Assembly: GCA_018242625.1 (NCBI GenBank) | Contig: JAFEBO010000008.1 | Coordinates: 124,001-188,000 of the forward strand | DNA length: 64,000 nt | Direction of reading: 5' to 3' | Source: Planctomycetota bacterium | Lineage (GTDB): Bacteria > Planctomycetota > Phycisphaerae > Phycisphaerales > UBA1924 | Shown: one piece after another, positions 36,447-44,937 of the stretch | How the letters are laid out: every line of letters starts with the position of its first letter | Numbering within the stretch: the stretch's first letter is position 1 | Translations under genes and position numbers: made by a program | Notes under the pieces: generated by a model | The model's database searches: none | What the model saw: the letters and a program-made list of their open reading frames with translations, nothing else | Told to the model about the DNA's origin: nothing

Positions 36447-37208
36447 TTACGCGAGCCAGCGGCCGCCATCGACCCGCAGGATTTCGCCGGTTGTGTAGGC
36501 TGCATCGAGGGCGAGCCATCGGACCGCCTCTGCGCCGTCCGCCGGCGTTCCGGCGCGGGCAAGGGGAACCCGCTTGAGGTAATCGGCGCGGAACTCCTCG
36601 CCGGCTTCGGGACCTTCGTCGGGCCACTGGATCACGCCGGGGGCGACGGCGTTCACGCGTATTCGAGGGGCCAGCTCGCGGGCGAGGCTCCGCACGATCT
36701 CAATCAGGGCCGCCTTGCTGGCGTTGTACGCCAGAAGGCCCTTGCGGGGGCGGCCGAGCGCGTGCATATCGGCGATCGCGACAACGCCCGCTCCGCCCGG
36801 GCGATCGCTGCGTTCCAAGGCGGGCCGGAGGGCGATGGTCAGCGATGCGGGCGCAAACGCGTTCACACGCATGTGGCGGTCGAGATCCTCCAGCTGCATT
36901 GAAGCAAGCGGGGTGGCTTCATAGATGCTGGCGTTATGGACCAGGGCGTCGATCCCGCCGCGAACGATGAGCCGGCTCGCAAGATCCGGAGCGTCTTGCG
37001 GCTGGCCCGGGTCGAAGCGCTCGAGGTGAACCTGTGCGCCGAGGCCTTCGAGTTCTTTTCTCGCCGCGGCGGCTTCTGCCGATTGCGGGTTCCGGCTGGT
37101 GAGGATGAGCGTGGCGGGGCCCGAAGCGGCAAAGGCCTTGGCGATCGCGAGTCCGACGCGGCGGGTGCCGCCGGTCACCAGGGCGGTTATGTGCTTGGGG
37201 TGTGCCAC
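36447..37208 (-). CDS. Short-chain dehydrogenase/reductase, pteridine-reductase-like
   Basis: The 253-aa product has the NAD(P) motif T-G-G-T-R-R-V-G (13-20), N-A-S-I in place of N-N-A-G, and Y-N-A-S-K (Tyr161, Lys165). Where most SDRs have the catalytic Ser it has Asp147 (I-A-D). The T-G-x-x-x-R-x-G start and the Asp/Tyr/Lys set are features of pteridine reductases such as FolM/PTR1, so the substrate may be a reduced pterin. This is inference. It lies 33 bases upstream of the ABC permease gene. Confidence 0.82.
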   Translation of the reverse strand: MAHPKHITALVTGGTRRVGLAIAKAFAASGPATLILTSRNPQSAEAAAARKELEGLGAQVHLERFDPGQPQDAPDLASRLIVRGGIDALVHNASIYEATPLASMQLEDLDRHMRVNAFAPASLTIALRPALERSDRPGGAGVVAIADMHALGRPRKGLLAYNASKAALIEIVRSLARELAPRIRVNAVAPGVIQWPDEGPEAGEEFRADYLKRVPLARAGTPADGAEAVRWLALDAAYTTGEILRVDGGRWLA

Positions 37209-37235
37209 GACTGATTGTTCGACCGCGGATGGTCG

Positions 37236-37640
37236 TTAGCGGGCGGGCGGCTTGCGCGGGCCGGGCGGGGGCATAGGGGGCTTGGGTGGCTTGGGCTTGT
37301 CCGGGCCCGGGCCTCCGGGGCCCATGGGATCGCTATCGCCGAAGTCAGGGGTGTTTTCGATTCGGGTGTCGTCGTTGTCGAAGCCGCTGGCGCGGTAAAG
37401 CTCGTCGGGGGATGGAACCTCGGTCCGTTCGGCGCTCGCTTTCCACGGATCTTCGGCCAGCCGGGCCCTGGTTTCACGAGCAAGTGCGCTTATGCGTGCC
37501 CGGCGCCTGGCCATGACTATGAGCAGCAGCGTCGCGATCAGGGCCACCAGTCCGAGCGAGAGGAGCAGAATGAGTATGACGCCCCGGCCGAGTGACGCGC
37601 GGGTGGTTGCTGCCTGGGCGAGGGTGAGCAGAGGGGTCAC
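37236..37640 (-). CDS. Small membrane protein with proline-rich tail, unknown function
   Basis: The 134-aa product has a hydrophobic helix at about residues 19-43, followed by basic residues, an acidic middle and a Pro/Gly/Lys-rich C-terminus ending in P-P-A-R. The order suggests a type I or II single-pass protein with a disordered tail. I do not recognise it. It lies 27 bases upstream of the SDR gene and 21 bases after the next upstream gene, consistent with a long minus-strand transcription unit. Confidence 0.65.
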   Translation of the reverse strand: MTPLLTLAQAATTRASLGRGVILILLLSLGLVALIATLLLIVMARRRARISALARETRARLAEDPWKASAERTEVPSPDELYRASGFDNDDTRIENTPDFGDSDPMGPGGPGPDKPKPPKPPMPPPGPRKPPAR

Positions 37641-37661
37641 GCGATCGCTCTTTGGAGTTGC

Positions 37662-38612
37662 TCACTGGAGAGGGCGGAGCTGACCCTGTGCTTCGATCTG
37701 GGCGAGGACGGGAAGGACATAGTTCTGGTTCCGGTACGCATAAACGCGGCCGGAGACGACCAGTTCCACCGAATCCGCACGATGAGCCACAGCGGCCTCG
37801 AGCCTTTCGAGGGCGCGCGTGCGGAGAAGGATCATCGCGGGTTCGGAGGTGCCGTCCGGATCGCCATCGAACGCCAGGGCGTACTTGTCCCCTGCGCGGA
37901 CAAGGCGGCAGCGCCGGTCGACCAGCAGCGTGCCCTCGGGCACCAGGGGGCGGCCTGCCGCGCCCTTCTCGGGGGTGGATTCGACAGCCTTCGCTTCAGG
38001 AATTCCCGGGGTCGCGGTGGGGCGGCTCTCGGTGCGCTGCGATTCGAGTTCCGAAATCATCCTGGAGATTTCGGGGTCGTCCGCTTCCGGCGACGGGGCG
38101 GGCGCGGCGGACTTCTCAGTCGAGGCTGGAGCGTGTGCTTCCGGAGTTTCCGGTTTGGCGCTTGGCTGAAGGACGGAGAAGATCGTTGGGAGCAATTGCT
38201 GACGGTCCCGGTACACAAAGAGCTGGCCGGAGACCTCGATCCGCGTCTTTTCGCCGTCGGGGCTTGCGAGCACGGACGATTGGAGCGCTGCGAGCGTCTG
38301 GCAGGGCAGAAGGAGCATGGGGCGCTCGCCGCGGCGGCGGGGGTCGCGCTTCGCCGGCGCGTCTGGAATGAATGCGATGTCGCCGGTCTTGAGCATCCGG
38401 ACCGTCCCGGTCCTGCGGACAAGGAACGTGCCTTCGGGGTAGTAGCGACCGGGGGGGACTGTGAAGGTCTCGGGGCTAAGGCCCGGGATCGTGGCGGGTT
38501 TGGAGTCTGACGCAGGCTGGGGCTCCGCGGGCGGCTGCTGGCAGATCGCGCGAACGCTTAGAAGAAGCGCCGCGGCGACTGAGCTTGCGATTGCGGAACG
38601 GTTGCGGTGCAT
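37662..38612 (-). CDS. Exported protein with internal duplication, unknown function
   Basis: The 316-aa product has a signal peptide (about 1-26) and two similar halves. Each has G-T-x-L-V-x-R/D-x-x-x-x-R-x-x-x followed by a stretch ending in M-(L/I)-L-L-(P/R), then A-L-x-x-(L/A)-(Q/E), then a V-S-G-(Q/R)-(L/V)-(F/Y)-(V/A)-Y-R-(D/N) and L-P-(T/V)-(I/L). So it contains two copies of a domain of about 85 residues joined by a Glu/Pro/Ser-rich linker. No known domain was recognised. I chose ATG 38612 because the signal peptide begins there. Confidence 0.68.
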   Translation of the reverse strand: MHRNRSAIASSVAAALLLSVRAICQQPPAEPQPASDSKPATIPGLSPETFTVPPGRYYPEGTFLVRRTGTVRMLKTGDIAFIPDAPAKRDPRRRGERPMLLLPCQTLAALQSSVLASPDGEKTRIEVSGQLFVYRDRQQLLPTIFSVLQPSAKPETPEAHAPASTEKSAAPAPSPEADDPEISRMISELESQRTESRPTATPGIPEAKAVESTPEKGAAGRPLVPEGTLLVDRRCRLVRAGDKYALAFDGDPDGTSEPAMILLRTRALERLEAAVAHRADSVELVVSGRVYAYRNQNYVLPVLAQIEAQGQLRPLQ

Positions 38613-38737
38613 GAGGTTACGGCCGTAAGCGTACTCCATTCATCGGCCAGCCCGGGTGGTGTACCGCAGCGGGAGCGACAACGATCGATTGGCCGCCAAG
38701 AATGGTGGGTCCGCCTCGGTCATTGCCGGGGAGCGCC

Positions 38738-38818
38738 GGCCGGGTGCCAGAGTGGACAAATGGGACGGATTGCAAATCCGTTGCGCAAGCTTCGTGGGTT
38801 CGAATCCCACCCCGGCCT
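38738..38818 (+). tRNA. tRNA-Cys, anticodon GCA, with a long variable region
   Basis: The acceptor GGCCGGG (38738-38744) pairs with CCCGGCC (38811-38817). The anticodon stem ACGGA/TCCGT encloses TTGCAAA (anticodon GCA, Cys), the T arm is GTGGG-TTCGAAT-CCCAC, and the discriminator base is T73 as in other Cys tRNAs. The D stem is only three pairs (CCA/TGG). About 12 bases (TGCGCAAGCTTC) lie between the anticodon stem and the T arm, longer than the usual 4-5 for tRNA-Cys. CCA is not encoded; a T run follows. Confidence 0.9.
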
Positions 38819-38992
38819 TTTTTCTGAATCCGCAAGAGGCCGTTCAGGCCCGCGGGGGGACAGATGGTGGGGCGCTGTGGTGGGGCGGGTGGTGGGAACC
38901 CAGAATGAGAAGCCCGGGGTTATACTCGCCCCCGCGTGGCGGATGGGCCGGATGCGTTCTGCATCGGGCTGTTTGACGCGAAAGGAGCAAGG

Positions 38993-39421
38993 ATGGGTTT
39001 TGTCAAGGAATTTCGTGAGTTCGCGCTCAAGGGCAACGTTCTCGATCTGGCCGTGGGCGTCATCATCGGCGGGGCCTTTGGCGGCATTGTGAACTCGGTC
39101 ATCAACGACCTGATCATGCCGCTCGTGGGCAAGGTTGTGGGGAACGTGGACTTCACGAATCTGTATCTGCCGCTCTCGGGGCAGGATGCGAAGATGTCGC
39201 TGGTGGATGCGCGAAAGGCGGGGGCGGTCCTTGCGTACGGCAATTTCATCACGATCCTGATCAACTTCCTCATCCTGGCGTTCTGCATTTTCATGGTGGT
39301 GAAGGCTTTTAATACGGCGAAGAAGCGGTTTGATGCCGAACCGCCGCCCGCACCCCCGGCGCCGACCAAGGACCAGGCGCTGCTGACGGAGATCAGGGAT
39401 CTGCTGGCGCAGCGCCGGTAA
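38993..39421 (+). CDS. mscL: Large-conductance mechanosensitive channel
   Basis: This channel opens under membrane tension to release solutes on osmotic downshock. The 142-aa product starts [16 protein letters not shown], the MscL signature, and has two transmembrane helices, a periplasmic loop and a C-terminal helix with a Pro-rich linker. The ATG at 38993 has an AAAGGAG site 9 bases upstream. It is followed by an efflux gene pair 69 bases later. Confidence 0.95.
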   Translation: MGFVKEFREFALKGNVLDLAVGVIIGGAFGGIVNSVINDLIMPLVGKVVGNVDFTNLYLPLSGQDAKMSLVDARKAGAVLAYGNFITILINFLILAFCIFMVVKAFNTAKKRFDAEPPPAPPAPTKDQALLTEIRDLLAQRR

Positions 39422-39490
39422 TTCGCGATCGCGAAGCAAAATCTCGTGCCGGACCCCGCGTCGCCCGCGGCGGGCGCGGTATCTTCATTC

Positions 39491-40936
39491 ATGGATCATG
39501 TCGAAGCGAAAGTGCCGGGAGCGGGCCGAAGGCTCGCCCTGCGCGTGTTGCTGGCGGCGGGAGCGCTGGCGGTTGCGGCCTGGCTTGCGCCGAGCGCCTG
39601 GCGCATGCTGACGACAGAGTCGACCGACGACGCGTATGTGAACGGGCACGTGACGTTTGTGGCGCCCCGCGTGCCGGGGCAGGTGACGCGGGTGCTCGTG
39701 GACGACAACAACCGCGTGCGCAAGGGCGATCTGCTCGTCGAGCTCGACAAAACGCCGTATCGGCTGATGGTGGAGATCGCCGAGGCGGCAGTGGGGACGG
39801 CGGAAGCGAATCTTGTCGCGGCTCGGGCACAGTCGCGGGGCGTCGAGGGGCAGATGCGGAGTCTTCGCTTTGCGCTTGAGAGGTCCATCGAGGACGTGAA
39901 CAACCAGGTCGAACTTCTCAAGTCGCGGGTGGCGACGCTGGATGCGCAAAGGGCCATCGAGGCCCGGTCGGAGAGCGACTACAAGCGTGCGCTCGCGACG
40001 GGCGATACCGGTGGTTTGTCCGCCGAAGAGATCGATCACCGCCGGCAGGCGATGCTTGTGGCCAAAGCGCAGACCGCCGAGGCGCTCCAGAGCGTGCACC
40101 AGGTGCGGGTTTCGCTGGGGCTGGATGCCAACCCTGCGCCCGGCCAGGAACTGACGACCGTTCCGCCCGATCTTGATCAGACGTTCTCGTCGGTGCGCGA
40201 GGCACAGGCGAGGCTCATCGAGGTGGCGGCTCAGCTTGGCGTCGTCATTCCCTTTGATCAGAGCCCGCGCCGGATGGTCGAGAATTTCAAGAAGCGTGAT
40301 CCCAGCGGTGACATAGACCGGATCTATGACGAGCTGCTGGCGCAGGCCCCGGCGGTCAAGCAGGCGGAGGCAAAGGTCATCGAGGCGCGCAGGCAGCTCG
40401 AAGACGCGAAGCTCAAGCTCAGTTACTGCGATGTGATTGCCGAGATCGACGGCGCGGTGACGAGGCGGAACGTAAACCCCGGGAACAACGTGGTTGTCGG
40501 CCAGTCGCTCATGGCGGTGCGTTCGCTGACAGAGATCTGGGTCGATGCGAACTTCAAAGAGACACAGCTCAATCGCCTGCGCATCGGGCAGCAGGTGAAC
40601 CTGGTGGTCGACATGTACGGGCCCGCGCACCCTTTCCGCGGCCGGATCACGGGGTTCACGATGGGAACGGGCTCGACCCTTGCCCTGCTTCCGGCGGAGA
40701 ACGCGACCGGGAACTTTGTGAAAGTCGTGCAGCGTCTTCCGGTACGGATCGAGCTGGATAATTACAACCCCGAAGAGCGGCCGCTCTTTGTGGGATTGTC
40801 GGTCACGCCCTACGTGCTGGTGGATCGGCCCATGGAGGGCTCCGAAGCGGGCAGATTCCTCCAGCCGGCGATCGGGCCCTCCGGCGGGACAGGTCCCGAG
40901 TCGAAAAGTGGGGGCGGGGCGGAGTCGGGGCGTTGA
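39491..40936 (+). CDS. HlyD/EmrA-family membrane fusion protein
   Basis: This is the periplasmic adaptor of a drug efflux system. The product has one N-terminal transmembrane helix (about 15-35 from the ATG), a biotinyl-lipoyl-like barrel (T-D-D-A-Y-V-N-G-H-V and V-R-K-G-D-L-L-V-E-L-D), a long coiled-coil hairpin and a C-terminal beta domain. The start could be ATG 39491 (481 aa) or an in-frame GTG at 39446 (496 aa); neither has a clear ribosome site. Its stop overlaps the EmrB-like start in TTGA. Confidence 0.92.
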   Translation: MDHVEAKVPGAGRRLALRVLLAAGALAVAAWLAPSAWRMLTTESTDDAYVNGHVTFVAPRVPGQVTRVLVDDNNRVRKGDLLVELDKTPYRLMVEIAEAAVGTAEANLVAARAQSRGVEGQMRSLRFALERSIEDVNNQVELLKSRVATLDAQRAIEARSESDYKRALATGDTGGLSAEEIDHRRQAMLVAKAQTAEALQSVHQVRVSLGLDANPAPGQELTTVPPDLDQTFSSVREAQARLIEVAAQLGVVIPFDQSPRRMVENFKKRDPSGDIDRIYDELLAQAPAVKQAEAKVIEARRQLEDAKLKLSYCDVIAEIDGAVTRRNVNPGNNVVVGQSLMAVRSLTEIWVDANFKETQLNRLRIGQQVNLVVDMYGPAHPFRGRITGFTMGTGSTLALLPAENATGNFVKVVQRLPVRIELDNYNPEERPLFVGLSVTPYVLVDRPMEGSEAGRFLQPAIGPSGGTGPESKSGGGAESGR

Positions 40937-42558
40937 ATTCGGCCGCGCCGAGTGCTCCCGTTTCTGCGACCCTTGACGCCCGGCGACGTTCGATCAGTCC
41001 GTGGGTCGTCGGGGCGGCGGTGGTCATCCCGACCTTCATGGAGATTCTCGACACGACGATCGCGAACGTCGCGCTCCGCTACATCGCCGGCGGGCTCTCG
41101 GCTCCTCAGACCGACAGCGAATGGGTGATCACGAGTTACCTCGCGGCCAACGCGATCATCCTGCCCATGTCCGGCTGGATCAGCAGGCGGATGGGGCGGC
41201 GGAATTACTTCCTCCTGTCGATCGCCGTTTTCACGCTTGCGTCGGCGCTGTGCGGCATGGCGACGAGCCTGGGGGCGCTGATCGCGGCGCGGGTTCTGCA
41301 GGGGCTGGCGGGCGGCGGCCTGCAGCCGTGCAGCCAGGCCGTGCTGCTCGATGCATTTCCCAAAGAAAAGCAGGGTGCGGCGATGACCATGTTCGGCATG
41401 GCGGCGCTCTTGGGGCCGGTGGTGGGACCGACCTTCGGCGGGTACATCACGGACAATTACGGCTGGGAATGGATCTTTTACGTCAACGTGCCGGTGGGAC
41501 TTCTTGCGTTTTTCTATTGCCGCGCGGTCGTGTTCGATCCGGACTACCTGCGCGAGGAGACCGAGCAGGCACGGAAGCGCTCGGGGCAGTTTGACTTCGC
41601 GGGCCTTTGTCTGCTTGCCGTGACGATGGTGGCGTGGGAGATCATGCTGAGCAAGGGGCAGGAGTGGGACTGGTTCGGCGACCCGTTCTGGCGGATCCAG
41701 ACACTGGCGGTGCTTTTCGTGGCGGGATTGTCGCTTTTGATCGTGCGGGAGATGCGGGCGGCGGATCCGCTGGTGAACTTTCGCACGCTCAAGGACGGGA
41801 ATTTCCGTTCCTGCTGCGTAATTCTCGCCTGCGCGTACGGCGTTCTGTATGCCGGAACGACGTCGCTGCCCGCCATGCTCCAGACGCTCTTCGGGTACGA
41901 CGCGACAATGTCCGGGCTTGTGCTCTCGCCCGCGGGCCTGTTCGCGATCGTCACGATGATCTTCGTCGGTCGGACGCTTAACAAGGGCACCGACGCCCGC
42001 GTTCTGATGATGGGCGGGGTGGTCCTGATCGCGGGCGGCAACTACTGGATGTCGCGGATGAACCTTGAGATCGGGCCCTGGGATGTCGTCTGGCCGCGGG
42101 TGGTCATCATCATCGGGCTCGGGCTGCTGTTCGCGCCGCTGAACGTGGCGGCATTTTCCACGATCCCTACGGCGATGCGCGGGGCGGCGGTGGGGCTGCT
42201 GGCTCTGCTGCGGAACGAGGGCGGGAGCGTCGGCACGTCCATGGCGCAGACAGTCCTGGAGCGAAGAGAGCAGTTCCACACACTGCGGCTGAACGCGCAG
42301 CTCGATGAATTCAACCCGGCGGTGACAAGGGTGCTGCAGTTCGGGCAGGAGCTTTTCTTGCCCCAAAATGGCGATCCGGTTCTCTCGCGGCGCATGGCGG
42401 AGCAACTGCTCGCAAACCTCCGCGATCGGCAGGCGATATCGCTGGCGTATTTCGATATCTTCTTTGTCGCGGCGATTCTGGCCCTGGCGCTCCTGCCCCT
42501 GGTGGTCCTCATGAAGCGTTCGACGGCGCCGAAGGGCGCTCATGTCGGGGGGGAGTAA
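40933..42558 (+). CDS. DHA2-family MFS drug transporter, EmrB-like
   Basis: The 541-aa product has 14 predicted transmembrane helices and starts at TTG 40933, overlapping the adaptor gene by 4 bases. Family features are F-M-E-I-L-D-T-T-I-A-N-V-A (motif D1), G-W-I-S-R-R-M-G-R-R (motif A) and G-x-x-x-G-P-x-x-G-G (motif C). With the EmrA-like adaptor and an outer membrane channel it should form a tripartite drug pump. No TolC-like gene is near, and no regulator is evident. Confidence 0.93.
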   Translation: MNSAAPSAPVSATLDARRRSISPWVVGAAVVIPTFMEILDTTIANVALRYIAGGLSAPQTDSEWVITSYLAANAIILPMSGWISRRMGRRNYFLLSIAVFTLASALCGMATSLGALIAARVLQGLAGGGLQPCSQAVLLDAFPKEKQGAAMTMFGMAALLGPVVGPTFGGYITDNYGWEWIFYVNVPVGLLAFFYCRAVVFDPDYLREETEQARKRSGQFDFAGLCLLAVTMVAWEIMLSKGQEWDWFGDPFWRIQTLAVLFVAGLSLLIVREMRAADPLVNFRTLKDGNFRSCCVILACAYGVLYAGTTSLPAMLQTLFGYDATMSGLVLSPAGLFAIVTMIFVGRTLNKGTDARVLMMGGVVLIAGGNYWMSRMNLEIGPWDVVWPRVVIIIGLGLLFAPLNVAAFSTIPTAMRGAAVGLLALLRNEGGSVGTSMAQTVLERREQFHTLRLNAQLDEFNPAVTRVLQFGQELFLPQNGDPVLSRRMAEQLLANLRDRQAISLAYFDIFFVAAILALALLPLVVLMKRSTAPKGAHVGGE

Positions 42559-42613
42559 GCCGGCGGGTGCGGGCGGCCGGGAAAGCGCGGGCCAACGAGC
42601 GCATACTTCCGGC

Positions 42614-43993
42614 ATGGAAAGCGGCGGCTCATGCTCGGGGACACAAGGGCTTCCCGCCATTGCCCGCATCGTGATCATCGGGGGCGGCTTTGCGGGGCTC
42701 AACGCCGCCATGGAACTGGCCGGGGTGCGTGCGGACGTCACGCTGATCGATCGACGGAATTTCCACCTCTTTCAGCCGCTCCTCTATCAGGTTGCGACGG
42801 CCGGTCTATCGCCGGCGGACATCGCATCGCCGATCCGCCATGTGCTGCGTCATCAGCGCAACTGTCACGTCGTGCTGGCGGAACCCTCCGCGATCAATCT
42901 GGCGGAAAGCCGCGTGGTATTTGATGATGGGACGGTCCTCGAATACGACTGGCTCGTGCTTGCCGCCGGTGCAACGCACTCGTATTTCGGTCACAACGAC
43001 TGGGAGCAGATTGCTCCGGGTCTCAAGACGATCGAGGACGCGACGGAAATCCGGCGGCGCATACTGCTTTCGTTCGAGAGCGCGGAATATGAGGGCAGCC
43101 CGGACGCGCGGCGCGCGGCGCTCACCTTCGCGATCGTCGGCGGCGGGCCCACGGGGGTCGAACTCGCGGGCGCGATCATGGAAATTGCGGCGAAGACGAT
43201 TCCCCGAGACTTTCGATTCATTGACACCAAGACGACGAGAGTGATTCTTTTCGATGCGGGAGACCGGCTGCTTCCCGCCTTTTCTCCCGAGATGAGCGCC
43301 CGGGCGCGGCGTGATCTGGAGAGGATGGGCGTGGAGGTGCGGTTGAACTCCCAGGTGACCAATGTCACAAACGACGGCGTCCACGTTGGCGGGGAGTTCG
43401 TGCCGGCGCGATCGGTCTTCTGGGCGGCCGGCGTGCGTGCCAATCCGATCGGGGCGAGCCTGGGCGTCGCAATGGAAAAAACCGGACAGATCAAAGTCGG
43501 GCCCGACCTGACAGTGCCCGGGTACCCGCGCGTGTTCGTGGTGGGGGATATGGCCTCGGTGCTTTCGGCGGGCAAGCGTGTTCCCGGAGTGGCCCCGGCG
43601 GCCATTCAGATGGGACGCTACGTCGGCAGCATTATCAAGCGTGAAGTCAACGATGCCCGCGGGCCGGGGGCGCGACGCCCCTTTGTCTACCGGGACAAGG
43701 GCTCGCTCGCAACGATTGGAAAGGCGAGGGCGGTGGCGGAGATCGCCGGATTTAAGTTCGCAGGATTCCTGGCGTGGGCGGTCTGGTCGCTCGTGCACAT
43801 CATGTTCCTGATCAGCTTCCGCAACCGCTTCGTCGTGATGTTCAACTGGGCGTGGGGATGGTTCTTTCTCTCGAAGTCGGCGAGGCTGATCACCGGCGAT
43901 TCCAGCATCCGGCTTGATGAGGTGCGAGAGAGCGAGACAGTTATCGGCCGCAAGGCGGCACGCCGCACGGCGAAAGACACTTCATCCGGCTAG
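42614..43993 (+). CDS. Type II NADH dehydrogenase-like FAD oxidoreductase
   Basis: NDH-2 oxidises NADH and reduces quinone without pumping protons. The product has the FAD motif I-V-I-I-G-G-G-F-A-G-L-N-A-A, an NADH-binding G-G-G-P-T-G-V-E-L-A-G, an F-V-V-G-D-M-A segment, and a C-terminal region with hydrophobic/aromatic helices for membrane docking, as in the family. I chose ATG 42614 over an upstream ATG at 42542 (which would overlap EmrB). The start has no strong Shine-Dalgarno site. Confidence 0.9.
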   Translation: MESGGSCSGTQGLPAIARIVIIGGGFAGLNAAMELAGVRADVTLIDRRNFHLFQPLLYQVATAGLSPADIASPIRHVLRHQRNCHVVLAEPSAINLAESRVVFDDGTVLEYDWLVLAAGATHSYFGHNDWEQIAPGLKTIEDATEIRRRILLSFESAEYEGSPDARRAALTFAIVGGGPTGVELAGAIMEIAAKTIPRDFRFIDTKTTRVILFDAGDRLLPAFSPEMSARARRDLERMGVEVRLNSQVTNVTNDGVHVGGEFVPARSVFWAAGVRANPIGASLGVAMEKTGQIKVGPDLTVPGYPRVFVVGDMASVLSAGKRVPGVAPAAIQMGRYVGSIIKREVNDARGPGARRPFVYRDKGSLATIGKARAVAEIAGFKFAGFLAWAVWSLVHIMFLISFRNRFVVMFNWAWGWFFLSKSARLITGDSSIRLDEVRESETVIGRKAARRTAKDTSSG

Positions 43994-44017
43994 AGCAAGC
44001 TGCGACTCGCCCGGTTG

Positions 44018-44917
44018 CTAGTCGAGCCCGGCCAGGGGCGGCGCCGGCGTTACGCTGGGGCTGCCCGTGAACTTTGTCATCAGCGTCTTCCAGAGCTGCG
44101 TCCCCATCTTGCGGTCGAAGTGATTCAGAGCCACAGAGGCGAGGTCGACCGAGCCGAACGCATCGTGCACCATGACAGCCAGGGCGATGAGCTGCTGCGG
44201 CGTCAGTTCATGAAAGCGACGGAAATCGCGCACGTAAATCGCGTCGGCCCAGAGCTGCTGGCGGACCGGCTGTGCCGCGCTCGAGCCGATCTGAACCGGG
44301 GCGAACGGGCGTCCGGCGATGTCGTCAAAGCAGTGGAACATGAAGCCGTGCGAGCGCAGGAAGGTGTCCACCTCGGCGAAGAGCGGCTGTCCGGCGTACA
44401 TCTCGACAAATTCGACTTCGGTGTAGACGACCAGCGTCGTCGCCAGGAGTTTTTCGGCGCCGCGGAGCACATCCAGGGCGGCTCCCTGCACATCGATTTT
44501 CAGGTAGTGCGCTTCGGTGACCTCCGGGATGTCGTCCAGGCGGACCGTCTGCACTTTCTCCGGATGATCAAGCTCGGAGATCTCCTCAAGCCTGGCAAAC
44601 GCGTTCAGCAGCGGCACGTTGGGCGGATAGAGCGATGACGTGTACTTGGCCTTCGTGACGTAAAACGTCCGCTTCGAGCCGTCTCCCAGGCAATACGGCA
44701 GGAAGCGGATGCCCGGGTCTTTGAGCGCGTTGACTTTTTCGCACTCTTCCTTGTGCGGCTCAAAGCCTGTCACGGTTGCGTGCCCCGGCCGGCAGAACTG
44801 CGCGTACGGCGGAGCCTCCACGCCGAGAACCATGGCCCCGGCATCGATCACGTGAATGTGCGGCAGGACATTGCGGAGAGCGTCGGCAAGTCGGAAGGGC
44901 AGGTTCACCTTGGTCAT
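44018..44917 (-). CDS. FkbM-family methyltransferase
   Basis: The 299-aa product has the FkbM core: V-I-D-A-G-A near the start, F-E-P-H (acidic motif II) and K-I-D-V-Q-G-A-A-L-D-V-L-R-G-A, the family's signature. FkbM proteins methylate sugars or lipids; the substrate here is unknown. It lies 20 bases downstream of prfB on the same strand, and no glycosyltransferases are near. Confidence 0.88.
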   Translation of the reverse strand: MTKVNLPFRLADALRNVLPHIHVIDAGAMVLGVEAPPYAQFCRPGHATVTGFEPHKEECEKVNALKDPGIRFLPYCLGDGSKRTFYVTKAKYTSSLYPPNVPLLNAFARLEEISELDHPEKVQTVRLDDIPEVTEAHYLKIDVQGAALDVLRGAEKLLATTLVVYTEVEFVEMYAGQPLFAEVDTFLRSHGFMFHCFDDIAGRPFAPVQIGSSAAQPVRQQLWADAIYVRDFRRFHELTPQQLIALAVMVHDAFGSVDLASVALNHFDRKMGTQLWKTLMTKFTGSPSVTPAPPLAGLD

Positions 44918-44937
44918 GGCCGGCCATTCTCCCGCGA

